In this document: positions 21,895-35,743 of the stretch, in pieces
Layout of the letters: each line of letters opens with the position of its first letter
Position numbering within the stretch: the stretch's first letter is position 1
Source of the DNA: Muricea muricata
Taxonomy: Eukaryota > Cnidaria > Anthozoa > Malacalcyonacea > Plexauridae
DNA length: 64,000 nucleotides
Assembly (NCBI GenBank): GCA_963855995.1
Contig: OY979721.1
Coordinates: 16,471,893 to 16,535,892 of the forward strand
Direction of reading: 5' to 3'
Made by a program: the position numbers and the translations under genes
The notes under the pieces: generated by a model
What the model saw: only the letters and a program-made list of their open reading frames with translations
Databases searched by the model: none
What the model was told of the DNA's origin: nothing

Positions 21895-24800
21895 TTAGGT
21901 CTTTGTAAATGCTATTCCATTGACTGTTTCTGTTGAAGTGTTTTGATTTTCGTCTTCTCTGATTTGAGTATAAGAACGGTTCTCAACAGTATTGGAGTTA
22001 CTGTAGTAGGAACTTGTTTCCTCTGCTTTCTTTATATCAATTTGATGAATTGCTAGTTTTCTTGATACGTGTTTCTTCCATCGTCTACAAAGAAAGACTA
22101 TAGAATCAATGGAGTTCTTTGCTGTCATTTCTTCACGTTATTACAAGTAATTTTTGTGTCTTAGTGCCATGAAATAAATTGCCTGATAATGACTTGAAAT
22201 TGATATTATATAAATCCCAAATATACTTACAAAATAATGCATATTGCTATGATTGGAACAAATACTGGTATCCCTAAGGCAGTAATTAAGATCAAAACCA
22301 ATGGTCTGCTTGATTTCTCTGCTCTGCCCTCGACATTTTCAACAGTGGATTTTACTTCGGACGAAAGAAAAAGAAAGTATTAGCTATTACAAACTGTTCA
22401 CTGAAGTTCATTTGTGTGAAATGTGAGGATAAAGAATCGAATGTTACCGTTGCGAGTGGGATGCATGAGATTGCTGTGTATTTGCCCTTCCCCAAAAGTT
22501 GTAGGGGTACTCTGATTTGGATTGTTTTTCCAGCTCTTACCAATTATAATTTGTTTTGCGGTAGTGACTCTTCCACAGTCCTCTTGTACTATCCATAATC
22601 TTTCTATTATCTGTGTACCATTATCTAAGATAACACTCGTGCTAGTATCGTTGAACTGCAAACTATCACCATCACAAAGCCAGGACATATTATGTACTGT
22701 TCTTTCCACATCAGTAAGATTCAATTGATTGACGTGAGTTGGTGTTTGAAATCTAATAAGTGGCTTTGGTTTTGTCCATTGTATTTCTTGTTTAGCTGCG
22801 ATAACTTTTGAACCATTAGGTGCTTTGAAACTGTAAGTTCTTGTTGTAATTTCTTGGCAGTTTTTAATTGTCTTTTTGTCGCTTATCTCAGAACCATTCA
22901 GGTATATGCTTGTCATTAGAGCGATTGACATGGGCTCACAGCTAGTAATATTTACTGTATCGTTACTTATCCTACCTTCGCAACCATTGCCCATCGCAAA
23001 CCCATTTGTAAAAAGACGTATGCAATTTACATCCCTCATTTCCATACCTCCTAGGTAGCCGTAGCCATCTTTATCAGTATGGCCGACCAAGTACGCAACA
23101 ATCCGACCGTCTTTCGAAGTATGCGATATTGGAATTACTGTAGAAACATTTAATTTACGAAGCTCGCATGAATATACTGTGTAGTTAGTTGACGGGACTG
23201 GAAGCGATGTAATTTTCTTTGCGCAAAATTTTGTTCTATTGAATGATATAGAACTGAAGTGGGCAGTTTCTGCTATAAAACGTATGTGGTTTAGAAATGG
23301 CGGCCTCTCCTTCTTTACAGGAATTGGAAGATAATAAGAATTTGTATATTGTTGAATAGAGGGGACCATCAGGGCAAACGGTTCTGATTGAATATATCCT
23401 GATGAACCTTTGTTGTATTGAAGAAGTGCAACTGGCTTGCTACAATCTATAAATCTCACTTCTTTTTCTCCAAGGTTGAATTCTCTGAACTCTCCTGCAT
23501 TTAAACTGAAATTGATTTTACCGTGTATTGTAATATCTGTATCGTCAACGGCAGCAACAATTCGAAAATAGTCGCCATTGCGTCTTCGTCCTGCAATTGG
23601 TGACGTTATAAACTGCATGCCCCATTTAGAGACTGGCAATAATTGAGTAGACAGGTGAGAGCAGTCATAGTTTCCAGCTGGAACCTCCGCGCATATATTA
23701 CCCCCTAATACCACAACAGGTCCTGTGGAGACCACAAATGTACCTGTCAGATCCTCATGGTGTTGTAACTGAAACGTTTGCAATTTGTTTAGGAATATCT
23801 TTAAAATATCTCCGTTTTTATATACCGTATCCTTATAAGTGATATTTCCTTGTAGGCGAAGTTTAATCTGCACTAGTGTATTGTCTTGCAAGGCGATAAT
23901 CCCAGCTAGGGATTTCACTTTGGGTTTGTAATTTGAGACTACATATTCCCTGCCGAGTGTTGATGTCGGGAAAATGACGTGAACATCCCTTGAGTGTCTT
24001 ATCACATTGGTGGCATACACAGATATTGTCGTGTTAGCAGTAAGCAAAATTCCTTTGTTTTCCTCGTTAAGTGCTTGCATGCGAAGTCGAGTTGAAAGGT
24101 AGATTACCGTGGATATTCCTGGGCTTGCATATCTAGTGATAGTTTTGTTTAAGAATGGTATTGTTATTTTTATTTCTGAGGGTGTACCACTAGTAACGTA
24201 GATTGCACAAGTGTCTTTGTTGCTTTTCATTTCCAGGAAACCCAGCAAGAATGATTTACCTTGATGGTTGGGAGTTTCTATAAAAGTAGAATGTTTTTAA
24301 AAATGTTGCATGGAGATTATTACATCGGGCAACAATGATTGTCAAAAATTCTTCCAGGCGCTCGTGTCATAAGTGCAAACCTTGTATCTTATTGGCTATT
24401 ATCATTAAAAACAGCTTTTTAGAGTATTTACAACACAATTCCGTATGCTATATATATAGCTTTATATAATACCTTGTTAAATTCAGATCGTGTAATTGGT
24501 TGATTTTGGTCACGTGATGTCGAATAGCAAGTTCTATTTCCCAAGAGTGCAATAGGAAAATACTATTGCACTCTCCAGAGTGCAAAAGTACTATACGTTT
24601 TTTACTATTGCACTCTTTCTGTTTTCAATAAATCCCATCCGTCAAAACATTTCTCGGACGGTGATCTTTTAATAAATTGTTTTTATTTGAAAAGCAATAG
24701 CCTATTTTGGTATTATATAAAACAAATAATGAATGTTTTTATTCGTGCAATAGTAAGAATATTTTCATGAGGTGAAAGATGGAATGTTCTATTCAACGAG

Positions 24801-25185
24801 GCGATAAACTCATAAACATCCATTATTTGTATAATATCAAATTACATTCAGTCTCACGTAACGTCACTTGCGCTTTATTTTATCTAGAAATGATTTCCGT
24901 CTGAAATCTTTAAGTGCAAATTATGACATTTGACTTTGCTGTGACTATTAATTAAAATATCGAGAGTGACTGAGTGACGGTTTACTGTTGCTGCAAGCTT
25001 ATTAACATAATACACCCGCAGATTTATTAAAACAGTGTGATCATCGCGGTGATTATCATAATTTACGTCATTGTAGAACACGGCAACTTACCATTGCTTA
25101 ATTCTTCGCTTCTGGTGCTTTGAATGAAAACAGTTAAAATCTTTAGTCCAAATAGAAAGAGGGAAGTATCGCCTAGACGTTTCAT
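21895..25185 (-). CDS. Type I membrane protein with IgGFc-binding domain ectodomain
   Basis: Four exons on the minus strand: 25,185-25,092; 24,277-22,448; 22,354-22,231; 22,084-21,895. They total 2,238 nt (745 aa) and all junctions are GT/AG in matching phases. Exon 1 encodes a signal peptide (MKRLGDTSLFLFGLKILTVF). Exon 2 holds nearly the whole ectodomain, which matches the N-terminal domain of IgGFc-binding protein. The best stretch is GTFVVSTGPVVVLGGNICAE with PAGNYDCSHLSTQLLPVSKW, and many N-glycosylation sequons follow. Exon 3 encodes one transmembrane helix (LVLILITALGIPVFVPIIAI, about residues 660-682). Exon 4 encodes a 63-residue cytoplasmic tail starting with basic residues (RWKKHVSRK) and containing YSNS and YTQI. 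Invertebrate members are usually poorly characterised; a role in mucus or microbe binding is only an inference. Confidence 0.88.
24540..24845. repeat. Hairpin-rich segment in intron 1 of the IgGFc-domain gene
   Basis: A perfect 12-bp hairpin (AGAGTGCAATAG at 24,544, CTATTGCACTCT ending 24,574) is followed by a second copy of the same arms at 24,577-24,616. At 24,707-24,842 the arms GGTATTATATAAAACAAATA and TATTTGTATAATATC form an imperfect ~30-bp inverted repeat around 70 bp. These are probably decayed MITEs. Confidence 0.6.
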
Positions 25186-25189
25186 CTTC

Positions 25190-27800
25190 TCGTTACTGTA
25201 CTTTCTCTGTCTGTAAACTATCGTGAAAAGCAGAAAATGCCAGGATTATGTTAGAGTTTTTTGGCAGAAGCAAATTCTTTTCTAAAGCTGATTTTTAACA
25301 AGATAATCCACTTGAAATCTGTAGCTTTGGTTTACACCTGACGTTACTACGGTATCATTCTTCACATATAAAGAACAATAATTATAATAATAATAACAAA
25401 CAAAGTGCCAAATGGATACAAAACAAATTACATTATAAAAAATAAAACTTTAAAACTTTACGATTGCAAAAAAAACACTTATACGTCATGTATGTCGCAT
25501 TATTAGGGTCGAAGTTTAGTCAGGACCATTAATCCTGTGCCAGACGTAATGTAATGTGGGTAAAACATTTTACAATCAGATTGATAAACTAGTGGCGCTC
25601 TCGATCGAAGTAGAACATTGCCCTTGTGAGGTGTTTTGTTAGAATATTATTTCTTCCAAATTATTGAAGTCTTCAAATTCACAAGATTAAATTACGCAGC
25701 CGTAAAGTCTAGTCCCGTCAAGCGTTTGACAGTGTTCATCAATTAGTTTTGAAAAGTCACTTCATTAATGGTTATTTTATGGACACTGTTTGTTCGCAAG
25801 TTAACAACTTGAGACAAATTAATTGGGTTTATGTCAACGCAAAAAGCATGCCAGAGAATCTGCACCAAACTATCATTTATTTATCTTTAAAACTTTATTT
25901 GTCTATTTATGAGATACTGCATGCTCGTCTTTTAAACATTACTTAATTTTGTTGAATAGAATCCACCTTAATTTTGTTGAATCGGTCGCCACCGACCTGT
26001 TCTAATCGGCTTTGTAAGTGGTTTGGTGCAACTATGAAAGACGAACTAAAGAACGAATGCTATGGAACTAATAATTGGAACTATAGAACTGAACAGTAGA
26101 ATTTCTAATTATTTTAGGTTGATATTTACCTCAATACCATTCCATAACTTACTAAGTATACGGTGCAGCTCAGATGTTATAATCGTCACCATGCATTATG
26201 TTTTCATGAAAAGATTATTTGCAGCTGATGGCAGTAAGCAATTCTACGACATATAATGCTAGCGCTTAAATAACAGGTAATAGTTTTGTACCGTCTTTGT
26301 TGTATGTTTGTCCCTGCCACATCCACGGTGCTTCAAAGTAATGCGAACAATAGCAAACCTCTATTCCTCTGAATCCTATTATGAATGTAGATCCCACATC
26401 ACACACGTTTTAATGCAATAGCAGAAATTGCTTTCTGAGTGTTAGTATCGGTCGATGTTGATAAGAACCACGGCCCCTGATAACAACTAATCTCTTCAAT
26501 CTGTTGCAAAAATGGTCGGGCCAGGTAGTGGGCTCAAGTGGTATTACCTAATTAAATGTCTATATCATATATCCTGACTACCGAGAATCTCTCGAACTAA
26601 CGTTGCCAGTTAAAAACACACAAAAACAAGATCTTTCTTCACCTCAAACGGTACTAACAGAATTTGACGTTTCGAGCGAAAGAGCTTTGTGATAAACTTA
26701 GTTGTCGATGTCTGTTTGTATCATTCCATTCCGTGTTTGCTGTGCGGACAGATAAAATTATAGTTTATTTTCTCACAGTTTCGATGTTGGTTCCACAAAA
26801 ACCCTAGGTTTAGCCAGCTGTATTTGTCGTGAGCAAAAGCACAAGCCCTCCAGGGCCAGGGGGTCCAAGCAGTAAGGACCACTTGGACTTGGTATTTTTA
26901 CCAAACGAGAGCGCGATGAAATGAAAATGACGGATTATATTATAAGCACACTTGAATTTTTTGCTGCAATTAGTATATAGAAGACGCTTAAAGCTCTGTC
27001 AAGTCATGCAGAGAAGAACCCTATTGATATATAGTATTGTTATTACTGGAGAAGAAAGTAGAAACCATACTCTAAACAAATCCACATGACGCCCCTTGAT
27101 AGAGACTAAATAGAAACCTCAGACAGAAACAGAACAACACTGGTTGCTGAGTTGAGCCTACGTTTATAATTCAGAAAATGTAAGAACGCTTGAAATATAA
27201 TAAGCCATACTAGCTGAATATTGTTCCAATTCTTGTTGGATATGTTAACTACCGCTTACCGCACGTGACTTTATACATTTCATGAAAACATTTCAAGTGG
27301 TATGAGAAAATGACTGCTGTAAGACAATTTCCCCCTCTTCACAAGAGTCGTGTAGCTTGCTTGCTTCGAGTGTTTCCAACTAATCACAATGTCCGAAAGT
27401 TTATTTCAATTATTCAGGCACTTAAGCAAGCTTATCGAGTTGGTTTTAGAATGAGTGGAAAACAGTTTCTATTTAAATCGTTGTGCTTCATATTTATTTT
27501 ATTTATTCGCCATCATTGATGGCTATCCCTTGCAAGACTAATAATAAAATGAAGACATTTTTATGGATTTTTTCTTTATCTTTTAATCTCTTGTTTCCTG
27601 AATGTTATCGAGAATGTAAACATTGCTATTTTTGTAAAGAAATGCACTTTTCCTGTTTGGTTGAGAGTGACTAAGCAACGTGTCAATACACTAAGTAGAA
27701 TTAAAACCACTTTACTATCCTTGATATAAGGATACAAAATGATATGATTGCCTAATTTTTGTAAGCGGATCCTTTTTGCCAAGAAAGGTAATTGGCCCAT
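25190..27800. other. Intergenic, no gene recognised
   Basis: AT-rich sequence between the IgGFc-domain gene and the MITE at 27.8 kb. Only short chance frames (under 75 codons, no splice logic) and a small direct repeat CTTAATTTTGTTGAAT near 25,943-25,985 were seen. Confidence 0.5.
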
Positions 27801-27812
27801 GTTTCGCTAAAT

Positions 27813-28147
27813 CATAGTTAATGGAGCTAGATGGTTTGGAAACTCATTAGGACTACAATATGTCATTATCTATGTTTTTGTTCTGGTTTATGCAGGAATG
27901 AGGTCCTTCGTCGTCACGTGCGTATTGTATTTTCACCTAACCAACCAATAGCAACGTTTTAGGAAATTTAGCCATCCATGACTTGAACAATTGGGTAATT
28001 TAAGAATTACTATTCGTGGATTTGGTGAAAACACAATACACACGTGACGATGAAGAACTATATTTTTGAATAAACGTTGACCAACATAGATAATGAGTTA
28101 TATTGTTATTCTAATGAGTTTCCAAACCATCTACTCTATTAACTATG
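27813..28147. mobile_element. 335-bp MITE with 7-bp target duplication
   Basis: The ends are inverted repeats over about 60 bp with mismatches, starting CATAGTTAATGGAG and ending CTATTAACTATG. Inside, GTCACGTGCGTATTGTATTTT is mirrored by AAAACACAATACACACGTGAC. The 7-bp direct repeat GCTAAAT flanks both ends (27,806-27,812 and 28,148-28,154). No coding capacity. Confidence 0.88.
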
Positions 28148-28154
28148 GCTAAAT

Positions 28155-30720
28155 CTCGGTGCTTTTTTACCGTACCATAATTTTTAGTAAACCGCTGACC
28201 AAAACTTGAAAATTTGAATTTCACGACAGTCTGTTCACAGCAATTTTGGTCTCGTTAAACATGTAGCTCCATGTGCAAGTTTCTCTGATTATTTTCTCAA
28301 GTAACTAACTGTTTATGGATAGAAACGGGCGAATGTGTTATAAAATTTAAGTAAAGAAAATAGAAATAGATTACACTGTTGATTTTAAAGAGTTAGTTTA
28401 ACGGTCAATCAAATCTTACGTAGAATGTGAGTATACAGCGGTATACAAAGTAAAGCCAATAAAGTTAGGTAAACCACATGAAATTATGAGGATTACATAT
28501 AAACTACTTATATTCCTGTCTATTAATTTGTGGTTCAATTTCAAATACCATCTTTACACGTATATTGATCAAATATCGTAACTCAACAAGCAGCAAACAA
28601 AGCACATAGACTGTAGTGATTGATTGTATGGTATAGTCAGGCGAATATACTGATTTCGTTGAAACTACTTGAGTCAATTGGCCAACTCATAGAGCGCTGA
28701 AACCAACTAATTCAATATCCTTGACTTTTGCGACTTTAGCATTCTCATTGGGTTTTGTATTCTATGCAATAGGTATAGCAACAGCAAAATCACAAAACAT
28801 ACTTACCAAAAGTTAACTTCTCAAATCATCATCAGGGTACATGTGGTTTTAACTCCCAGCCAAGTTTGTCGTATTCTTTTTTCTCACTGTGTATACGCGA
28901 TGTCGAGAAGAGGTCAGCGTAACACGAGCAGTCCTCGTGGAATGTAAATATTATGTCCGTCTACAATGTGTTATGTCGGTATATCGTGTAGTCTTGACAG
29001 AAGGCTGTTTCGACTTAGAACTCCAAATTTTAACTAAAAAACCGGTTTTCTGACATTATCACGTATTTATGCCAGGTAATTAATGAACACCAGTGTCGTC
29101 GAATGTTGTTGTTCCTTATCTCCTCTTCCTTTCGGAAGAATTTCACATAGTTTTGAAATGTTTGTTTGTTTGTCAGGAACAAACATTGCCCAATATTTTT
29201 TGCAATAAATGAAATAATTTCAGAGCATTAAATACGATGACATAGATATTGATGTAACCCAAGCGAAAGCTCATTAAATTGTTTGAATTGTGTGGATATA
29301 CTGTCGTCAAATTACAGGCGATCAGAATATTTTAATAGCTCTTAGCGACACAATATGTACGACACAATGCAGAATTAAACTTGAGCATTATACCAGCTGC
29401 ACGATTTTAAAGCTATTGTATATGTATAGGAAGGGCTATTCTGAATTCTGAAACGAAAACCATTTTAATGAACAGATCATGGCTATATTATTAGAGCTGT
29501 TGATTTACTGATTTACACACCTTGTAACAAAATACCCTCCCCCACAAATATTTCAGCAACCTCGTGCCCAACTTCTAATAAATGTTATTGTTAGTCTCAA
29601 GCGCTTCACATGGTGGTACTACCTGATGTCCACCTGATCTTTGAACTGTGCGAGCATCCAGAACTCTCTTTGTCCGCCGTACATTCGTTACCTTTTTTCC
29701 TTCCTAAAAGTCAGTCTAGGATTATCGTGCAACTTATTAAACCGAGCTTCTTATTATGTCATATTTCTAGAGAGTGATTACAGATATTCACCAATAGTGG
29801 CTCACGAAAATACCATTTACCACTTTCGTACTTGCTAAGAATAATAATTGAATAACTGATGAAATAAAAAATAAACTGTGCAAATGCTATTCCTATATTG
29901 GAAGAATCATGTCGTTATTTACTTCAGGCCGACCGTGAAATCATTCTGATCTAGAGATAGACGGATGTATCCGTGGCCCATCTACACGCACAACAAGTGT
30001 CAAGTGATAAAAATATAACAATCATTTGCAGCTGTCAAAGCTTTGATATGATTTTATTAAATACTTTTCTTATCAATATAGTTGCCTTAAGATGCTATGA
30101 GGCTAAAACATTTGAAAGACACTATACCATAATAATTATCACCGTATATTCACACAATTTATACATTTAGCATTTTTAAATTTTTACAGTTTCACCCGCA
30201 ATGTTTCATTGTACTTCTACTATCCAGTGCAGTAGACTGAATTAATTGAAATGCGCATTAAATTACCATAACTAGAGACGGTCGTTGATTAAGCTATTTC
30301 TGTAGTAAGCCTGAAGAGACGTGCTGTATGCAGGGTGTATCGCTCCTGTGAAACTTTAGGTCATGTAAAGTCTTGTCGAGAGACTATATGCGCGTGTTGT
30401 TCTGTGCATTATGACCAAGTCAAGTTTGTGTGGTCTCTATTGTTTAAGCTGTCATGATTAACAACCTTGAAGTCCGGTACTTGCCGTATGTAATTGTCCT
30501 TCTGGCGTATGAAAACGACTGACAATGCCATCATTTCTGTTGATCAGTTGCAAACAAAATTTGAAATGTGACATCTTTACACACATTTACTCAATCACAT
30601 ACGCCAGAATGAGAATCACGCCACTTGTATCGTTCAAAACGGCGTTTCCGTCTTGACTGGGCAAAACGGCTTGGACTGAAACGTTCATCGAATTGAAGAA
30701 AGACTCTCTTTCGTGCACAC
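28155..30720. other. Intergenic, no gene recognised
   Basis: Low-GC sequence with only short chance frames. No repeat or RNA gene stood out by eye. Confidence 0.5.
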
Positions 30721-30723
30721 CCG

Positions 30724-32486
30724 TTATGGATCGCACAGCAAGAAATTTCGTAGCCGTTTCAAGACCTCGACGTAAGTCTCTCTGTATAGTTTATTAAATC
30801 CAGCAAATATCCAAGGATTGACGCATGAATTGGCATAGGCCATAGCCACGGATATTCTCGTTATGATAGGTGGTGAACACATTGGGCACCAGATGGAGAC
30901 CAGGTCAATTACCATTATGGGCGTGGTCAGGACAATGGTAAAACCAACGACAGCAATGGTCACTCTGGTTGCCTTGATCTCGCGATGGTAGCGTGCTCTA
31001 GTACGACCTGGTGGTTCGAAAGATGATGGTTGAGTCTGGTTGTTTGGAATTTGACTGCTTTCAACTGACCTGAAAAAAAACTCACCTAAGTTATTACCAC
31101 TAAATATACATGGCAAACAACACGTAAATTTATGATTGCAAATCGTCCCATCCGTAAGGCTTTCGTTTCAAAATGGATGGAAGCTTTGCACTGATAAATT
31201 TATGTGCTGCTTCGACAAAAGTAACTTGTAATAATGAACAATTTTGTTGAACCTGAGTCACGTGTAACATTGCGAAGGAATATTAGGCAGCAAAACGTTC
31301 TTCAATCCTGTTTTCATCATCCATAGAGTTGATAATTTTTGCCGTATTTTAATTATTACCTGTTCTGGCTGCTCTCTTCCCAGGCCATTGGCACGACTTG
31401 TGACTTGATCTTTATTATATGTCTCAGGGTTTGCTTGAGCAAATAGATGTTGGTAAACAAGAGTATGACGATAATAAAGATATTGATTAACGAAAACATC
31501 GTGAGAAGATAAGCCTGGGAAAGATACTGAGAGAAGAAACAAAACTTTGTTGGAATATCAGGCTCTACAGCTGCTCCAAGGTAAGGAATGCTGGAAAATA
31601 TCACCATGAACAGCCAGATACACATTATAGTAATGAGAACTCTTCCTCTAGTAAACAATTCTACGTAGAGAAATGGCCAACGTATTGCGATGAAACGATC
31701 AGTGGAAATCATGGCGACAGTTATCATCGAAACGCCGAAGAACAAAATGGTAACGTACAAAACCAGTAGACATGGTACTAACGGTTCTGTGCCTAAGAAA
31801 AATAAATGCGCATGGATGTTAACTTGACATCATTGGATGTTTTATCGTTCCGTACTGGTATTTCTAATTCGGCTTGTAATTTTCATTGCTGGAAGTAAGA
31901 TTGGAGAAGGGTAAAGTAGTTATTCTTAGTCAATAGAGACATTATCTGGAAATTCGACCTACTGCATAGTATGAGCCAGGATTTTTTGTTAAGTCGGCTT
32001 CACCGGGCTCAAATCTGTTCAAATTTTATTTATTGATTTCAGGTTGAGGGATTCGGTGGGACAACGCTATTGGAGGATTTCTTTTTTTACTGAAATTCAT
32101 TGTCTTCACCGTGCGCAAGTCAGCATGTAAGAACAAATAGGTTGGCTAAGTTTCCAAACCATATCTCTAGACTGATTATCATTTTATTAACATCATATCT
32201 TACCTCTGTTGAATATTTCAGACATGCGCAAAGGTATTGCAACTATTCCTTGTCCCAGGTCAGCCAAAGCTAAGTTGACTAGGAACATATTATTGGGCGT
32301 TCTCAGTGATTCTCTGATGTACACAGCAGCAATGACCAGTAGGTTACCAACCAAGGACAGAGCCGTTACCACCAGCATTACTATCAGTGTGAAGATCTCA
32401 CCGTTGGTCATACTGCCTGTACCCCCGGGGGGTGAGCTCGTCATTGCAATCGTGGGGGAGCTGCTGTTGTTACTCAAGGTTGACAT
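30724..32486 (-). CDS. Rhodopsin-class (class A) G protein-coupled receptor
   Basis: Three coding exons on the minus strand: 32,486-32,204; 31,792-31,360; 31,069-30,724. They sum to 1,062 nt (353 aa) with phase-1 and phase-2 introns. TM1 carries GNLLVIAAVY, TM2 NLALADLG, and TM3 begins after the conserved Cys in VPCLLVLY and ends with STDRFIAIRWP, a DRF in place of DRY. The ECL2 Cys is in TKFCFFSQ. TM6 lacks the usual CWxP (IVLTTPIMVIDL). TM7 has NSCVNPWIFAGFNKLY, NPxxF rather than NPxxY, followed by a short helix-8 tail. The extracellular N-terminus is short and glycosylatable (NNSS). The ATG at 32,486 lies 15 bp inside an exon that follows acceptor TATTTTAG, so a non-coding first exon upstream is likely. 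It looks like an amine/melatonin-receptor-like orphan of the kind expanded in cnidarians; the ligand is unknown. Confidence 0.9.
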
Positions 32487-32519
32487 ATTAGGGAGGAATC
32501 TAAAATAGGAATCCAAAAA

Positions 32520-35500
32520 TGTTACTTGTGCATAGGATGATTATCACTGTCGATCTTTGCTCCGCCAGTGAATCAAAGTTGCCGTCTGTACTTCACATAC
32601 CCTGATCCTATATATACGTTCATTCCCGGTGGTTGTTGCGTGTATGGAGTTGAGATATACTCTGCCTTTACTGTACCACTTCTCTACGTGTCGCTTTTTG
32701 AACTCTTACGAACCATTGCGAAGGACAGGGATGCAAAAATATGACATTTAAGTGAAATTAAATCACGCAAATTTACAGCAAGCAAGAATTACTGACTGCC
32801 ACACGGTGTTACCTGTCTGTATTTAAGGTCTTTAATAGGAAGGTACTTCAGACAAATTATGAGAATTAATCTAGGTTTATGCATAAGGTACTGTATATAT
32901 TAGTGATATTTTAGTTTCAATTCTTCGCAAAGGCCTGTTTCCAGCTCGCCAATTCACAACTCGAATCGTTAATATGTATGTATGTATGCTATGAGTGCCT
33001 ATTTTTATTGTAAAACATTCGTTATCATCGAGTAATGCTTAATTGACAAAAAACCATTTTAATATTTGATTCAAATTGCATCCTTTTGTGAAGCTGTGCC
33101 GCCATAACGAATATTTCTATTCATGTCATTGAAATATTATGCATATATGCAATTGTGATATTGCACGGGGCATAGAAGAGATTGAAATTGAAAAGCAATT
33201 TTAAGTTTGACTAATAAGGCGGTACTACTTTTAAACTATACTTGAAACATTACCGTTATCAACGTCCGTAGAACATTGATCTGGGTTTTATTTGAATTAA
33301 TGAATACATATTATTTGTTTTCTAGGGTAAAACTGTTCATATACATGACAGACTTATTTCCCTTCTGTATGAGTGAACTGTACGTATATATAGTTCTACA
33401 TAAAGATCTTTGTTGTAAGAATTAGTCAAGCTTGCGGTAATTTGCTTGAGGAGAAATACTAGAGTTCCTTGACATCGAGGAAGAATATTTCTAGTTAAAA
33501 TCAAGTACATTTTTGGCTCAAAATGTCGTTTAAAAATATTAATGTCCGAAATTTAAATATTATTTTATATTTACAAATGTGAAGCCCATATCGGTCGAAA
33601 GCAATACCTTTCATCCAAAGGCAATTTCTTCAAAAAACAATAAGCCAATACCAAAGCCAGTGTCAGAGAAGCCATGAATAAGTTGTTTGTCTCGCGCATG
33701 TTAACTACATGTGTTTCTACATTGTATGAATGTCGCAAGCTAACGAGCCAAACTCATTAGGGCGCGCCTGATTTGTGACCATCTTATCATCGTTCTAGCA
33801 TATTTAAGTTCGTTAGCAAAATTAGAATTCTAAGGAGTATATAAGTTATTAACATCACAACCCCCCCTGGTGAATTGACGTTGATGATGAGAGTTTCAAA
33901 CTAAGCGTACAATGGAAGACATATATTCATTGTCTCGAGTTATAAGTAGGAAATATAAGACTATTAATCGTTTCCTTATAGACACGCATAACAGAGGTTT
34001 GCAAGCAATGTAAGCACAGTATATTCTAAAAAAGATACCGTGATTTGCGTGTGTCGACCTAATAACGATATCTCAAGCGCGGCAGCCTACGGCTGGTATA
34101 GCATTATTCTAATTCTCTCGTGGTCTGCCTCTGTAATCTACTTGAAAATAAGCTAGAATGAAGTAAAAGTCAAGCTGTAATGTAGCTGGCATTCTAGTAA
34201 TCAACTCTCATGATCTGCGTCTGAACTCGAGGACAGGTGTTATGTTAGATCAGAGCTGCATGCGTCCTTGGCATCGTTATAGCGCTCTGCAGCTACGAGG
34301 AAGGATAGTTATTCCTTCACCACATTCTCTTATTCATTAAAACTCTACGTTTCATTGCGGATACACACGCAGAATCTTTTAGATTTATGGAGAAATGCAT
34401 CTCACCCTTTATCATTCTGTATAACGAAATTACGAAAATAATCCTGTGTCTATTCAAACGGTATCGACATACAGATGGAAAAAAACCCCAAAGTTCTAAA
34501 CTAATATTTGTGCAAGTATTTTTTTTCGTTGAAGTCAAACTTATTGATTTAATGAATTTAGCAAAATCCATTGATAAACTAATAAACGTTTTTCCTTTTT
34601 TTGTAATATGTGTTGATACATGTTATTTAATTTTCAATTTATTTAATATTCTCCTTACCCTTTCTAAAAAGCGATCAGGTTTTCTTTTTGATAAATGTGA
34701 AAATAACAAGAAGTCTTCACTGATTGCCAGCTCATAGCATACTGTTAAGATACTCGAATCTTCTCGTTAAAAACAAAAATCTTACACTTATGTGTATAAA
34801 TCTATGACGAACCAATAGTAATAGCATTCATCTAATCTTTTCATACAAAATGCACCTGTTTTTCTAATTTCTGTAACGTGAATGATCAAAAACGATAAGC
34901 CGAATTAAATATACATGATTAAAACTTTGCTAGTAATTGCATTCAAGGAAAAATGCTGCCTCTTCTAAGTCTGGAGCGGAGCAAGGCGCGAAATGCCAAT
35001 TGAATCGGTGTTAGAGACCGATCAAAGAGACCGAAGTTATATAACGCTTTACTTTTTAGACGAATTTGGAAAGGTCTGCCCTAATGTATTCATACGGCGC
35101 ACACCTTGTTATACAGACACGAAAACATTTCTGATTACAGGAAAGTAGCCATAACTTTCAATGCGGGAGGGGGGGGGGGGAGGGCGGGGGTCTGTGGAAA
35201 CTAATAACTATGATAGATGAGGAATCTGAATTGGGCATTGCCGTACTGGCATACCGATGTGAATGACGTGGTGAAAATGGCTTGAATCTTCATCTATGAA
35301 GGTGGCCACGTTGTTCTTTCGTCGTCTTTGGGGTCACATCGTTACTTTTACTTCATTGAACCTTTCTATCAACAAAACGCTCCCCTAGCTCCCCCTTGGC
35401 TACGTCACTCTCTGATTAGCGTCACTGTTTTCTGTTATTGTTAAAGTAGTTTGTGATCTTAAATATTTTATAACATAATGACAGTTTTCTCTGCGGTATT

Positions 35501-35740
35501 GTCTTTGAGGTTGTGTTAGGTACGGAGGATTTAATTTTCACCTGGATTATTGATCAAAGCTTATTCATGAGAAAAACGGCAATTTTCGTAAAAGAAAAAT
35601 AATTTTGCTTTCAGTAATACAGAACTGTATTACAGATATCTAACTTAACTTTATGAGCAATCTTAAAAAAACACTCATCTCATTCTAACGTCTTTAGTGT
35701 CGACGCTTAGAGGAACTTAGATTACTCATCAAAAACTTTC
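32520..35740. other. Intergenic, no gene recognised
   Basis: Should contain the GPCR promoter and 5' UTR exon, which I cannot place. Otherwise AT-rich sequence with chance frames and a long G tract at about 35,165-35,180. Confidence 0.45.
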
Positions 35741-35743
35741 GGG

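Noticed and set aside
32487-32516. Upstream extension of the GPCR start to 32,516
   Set aside because: The codon there is TTG, and a good splice acceptor (TATTTTAG) lies between it and the first true ATG at 32,486.
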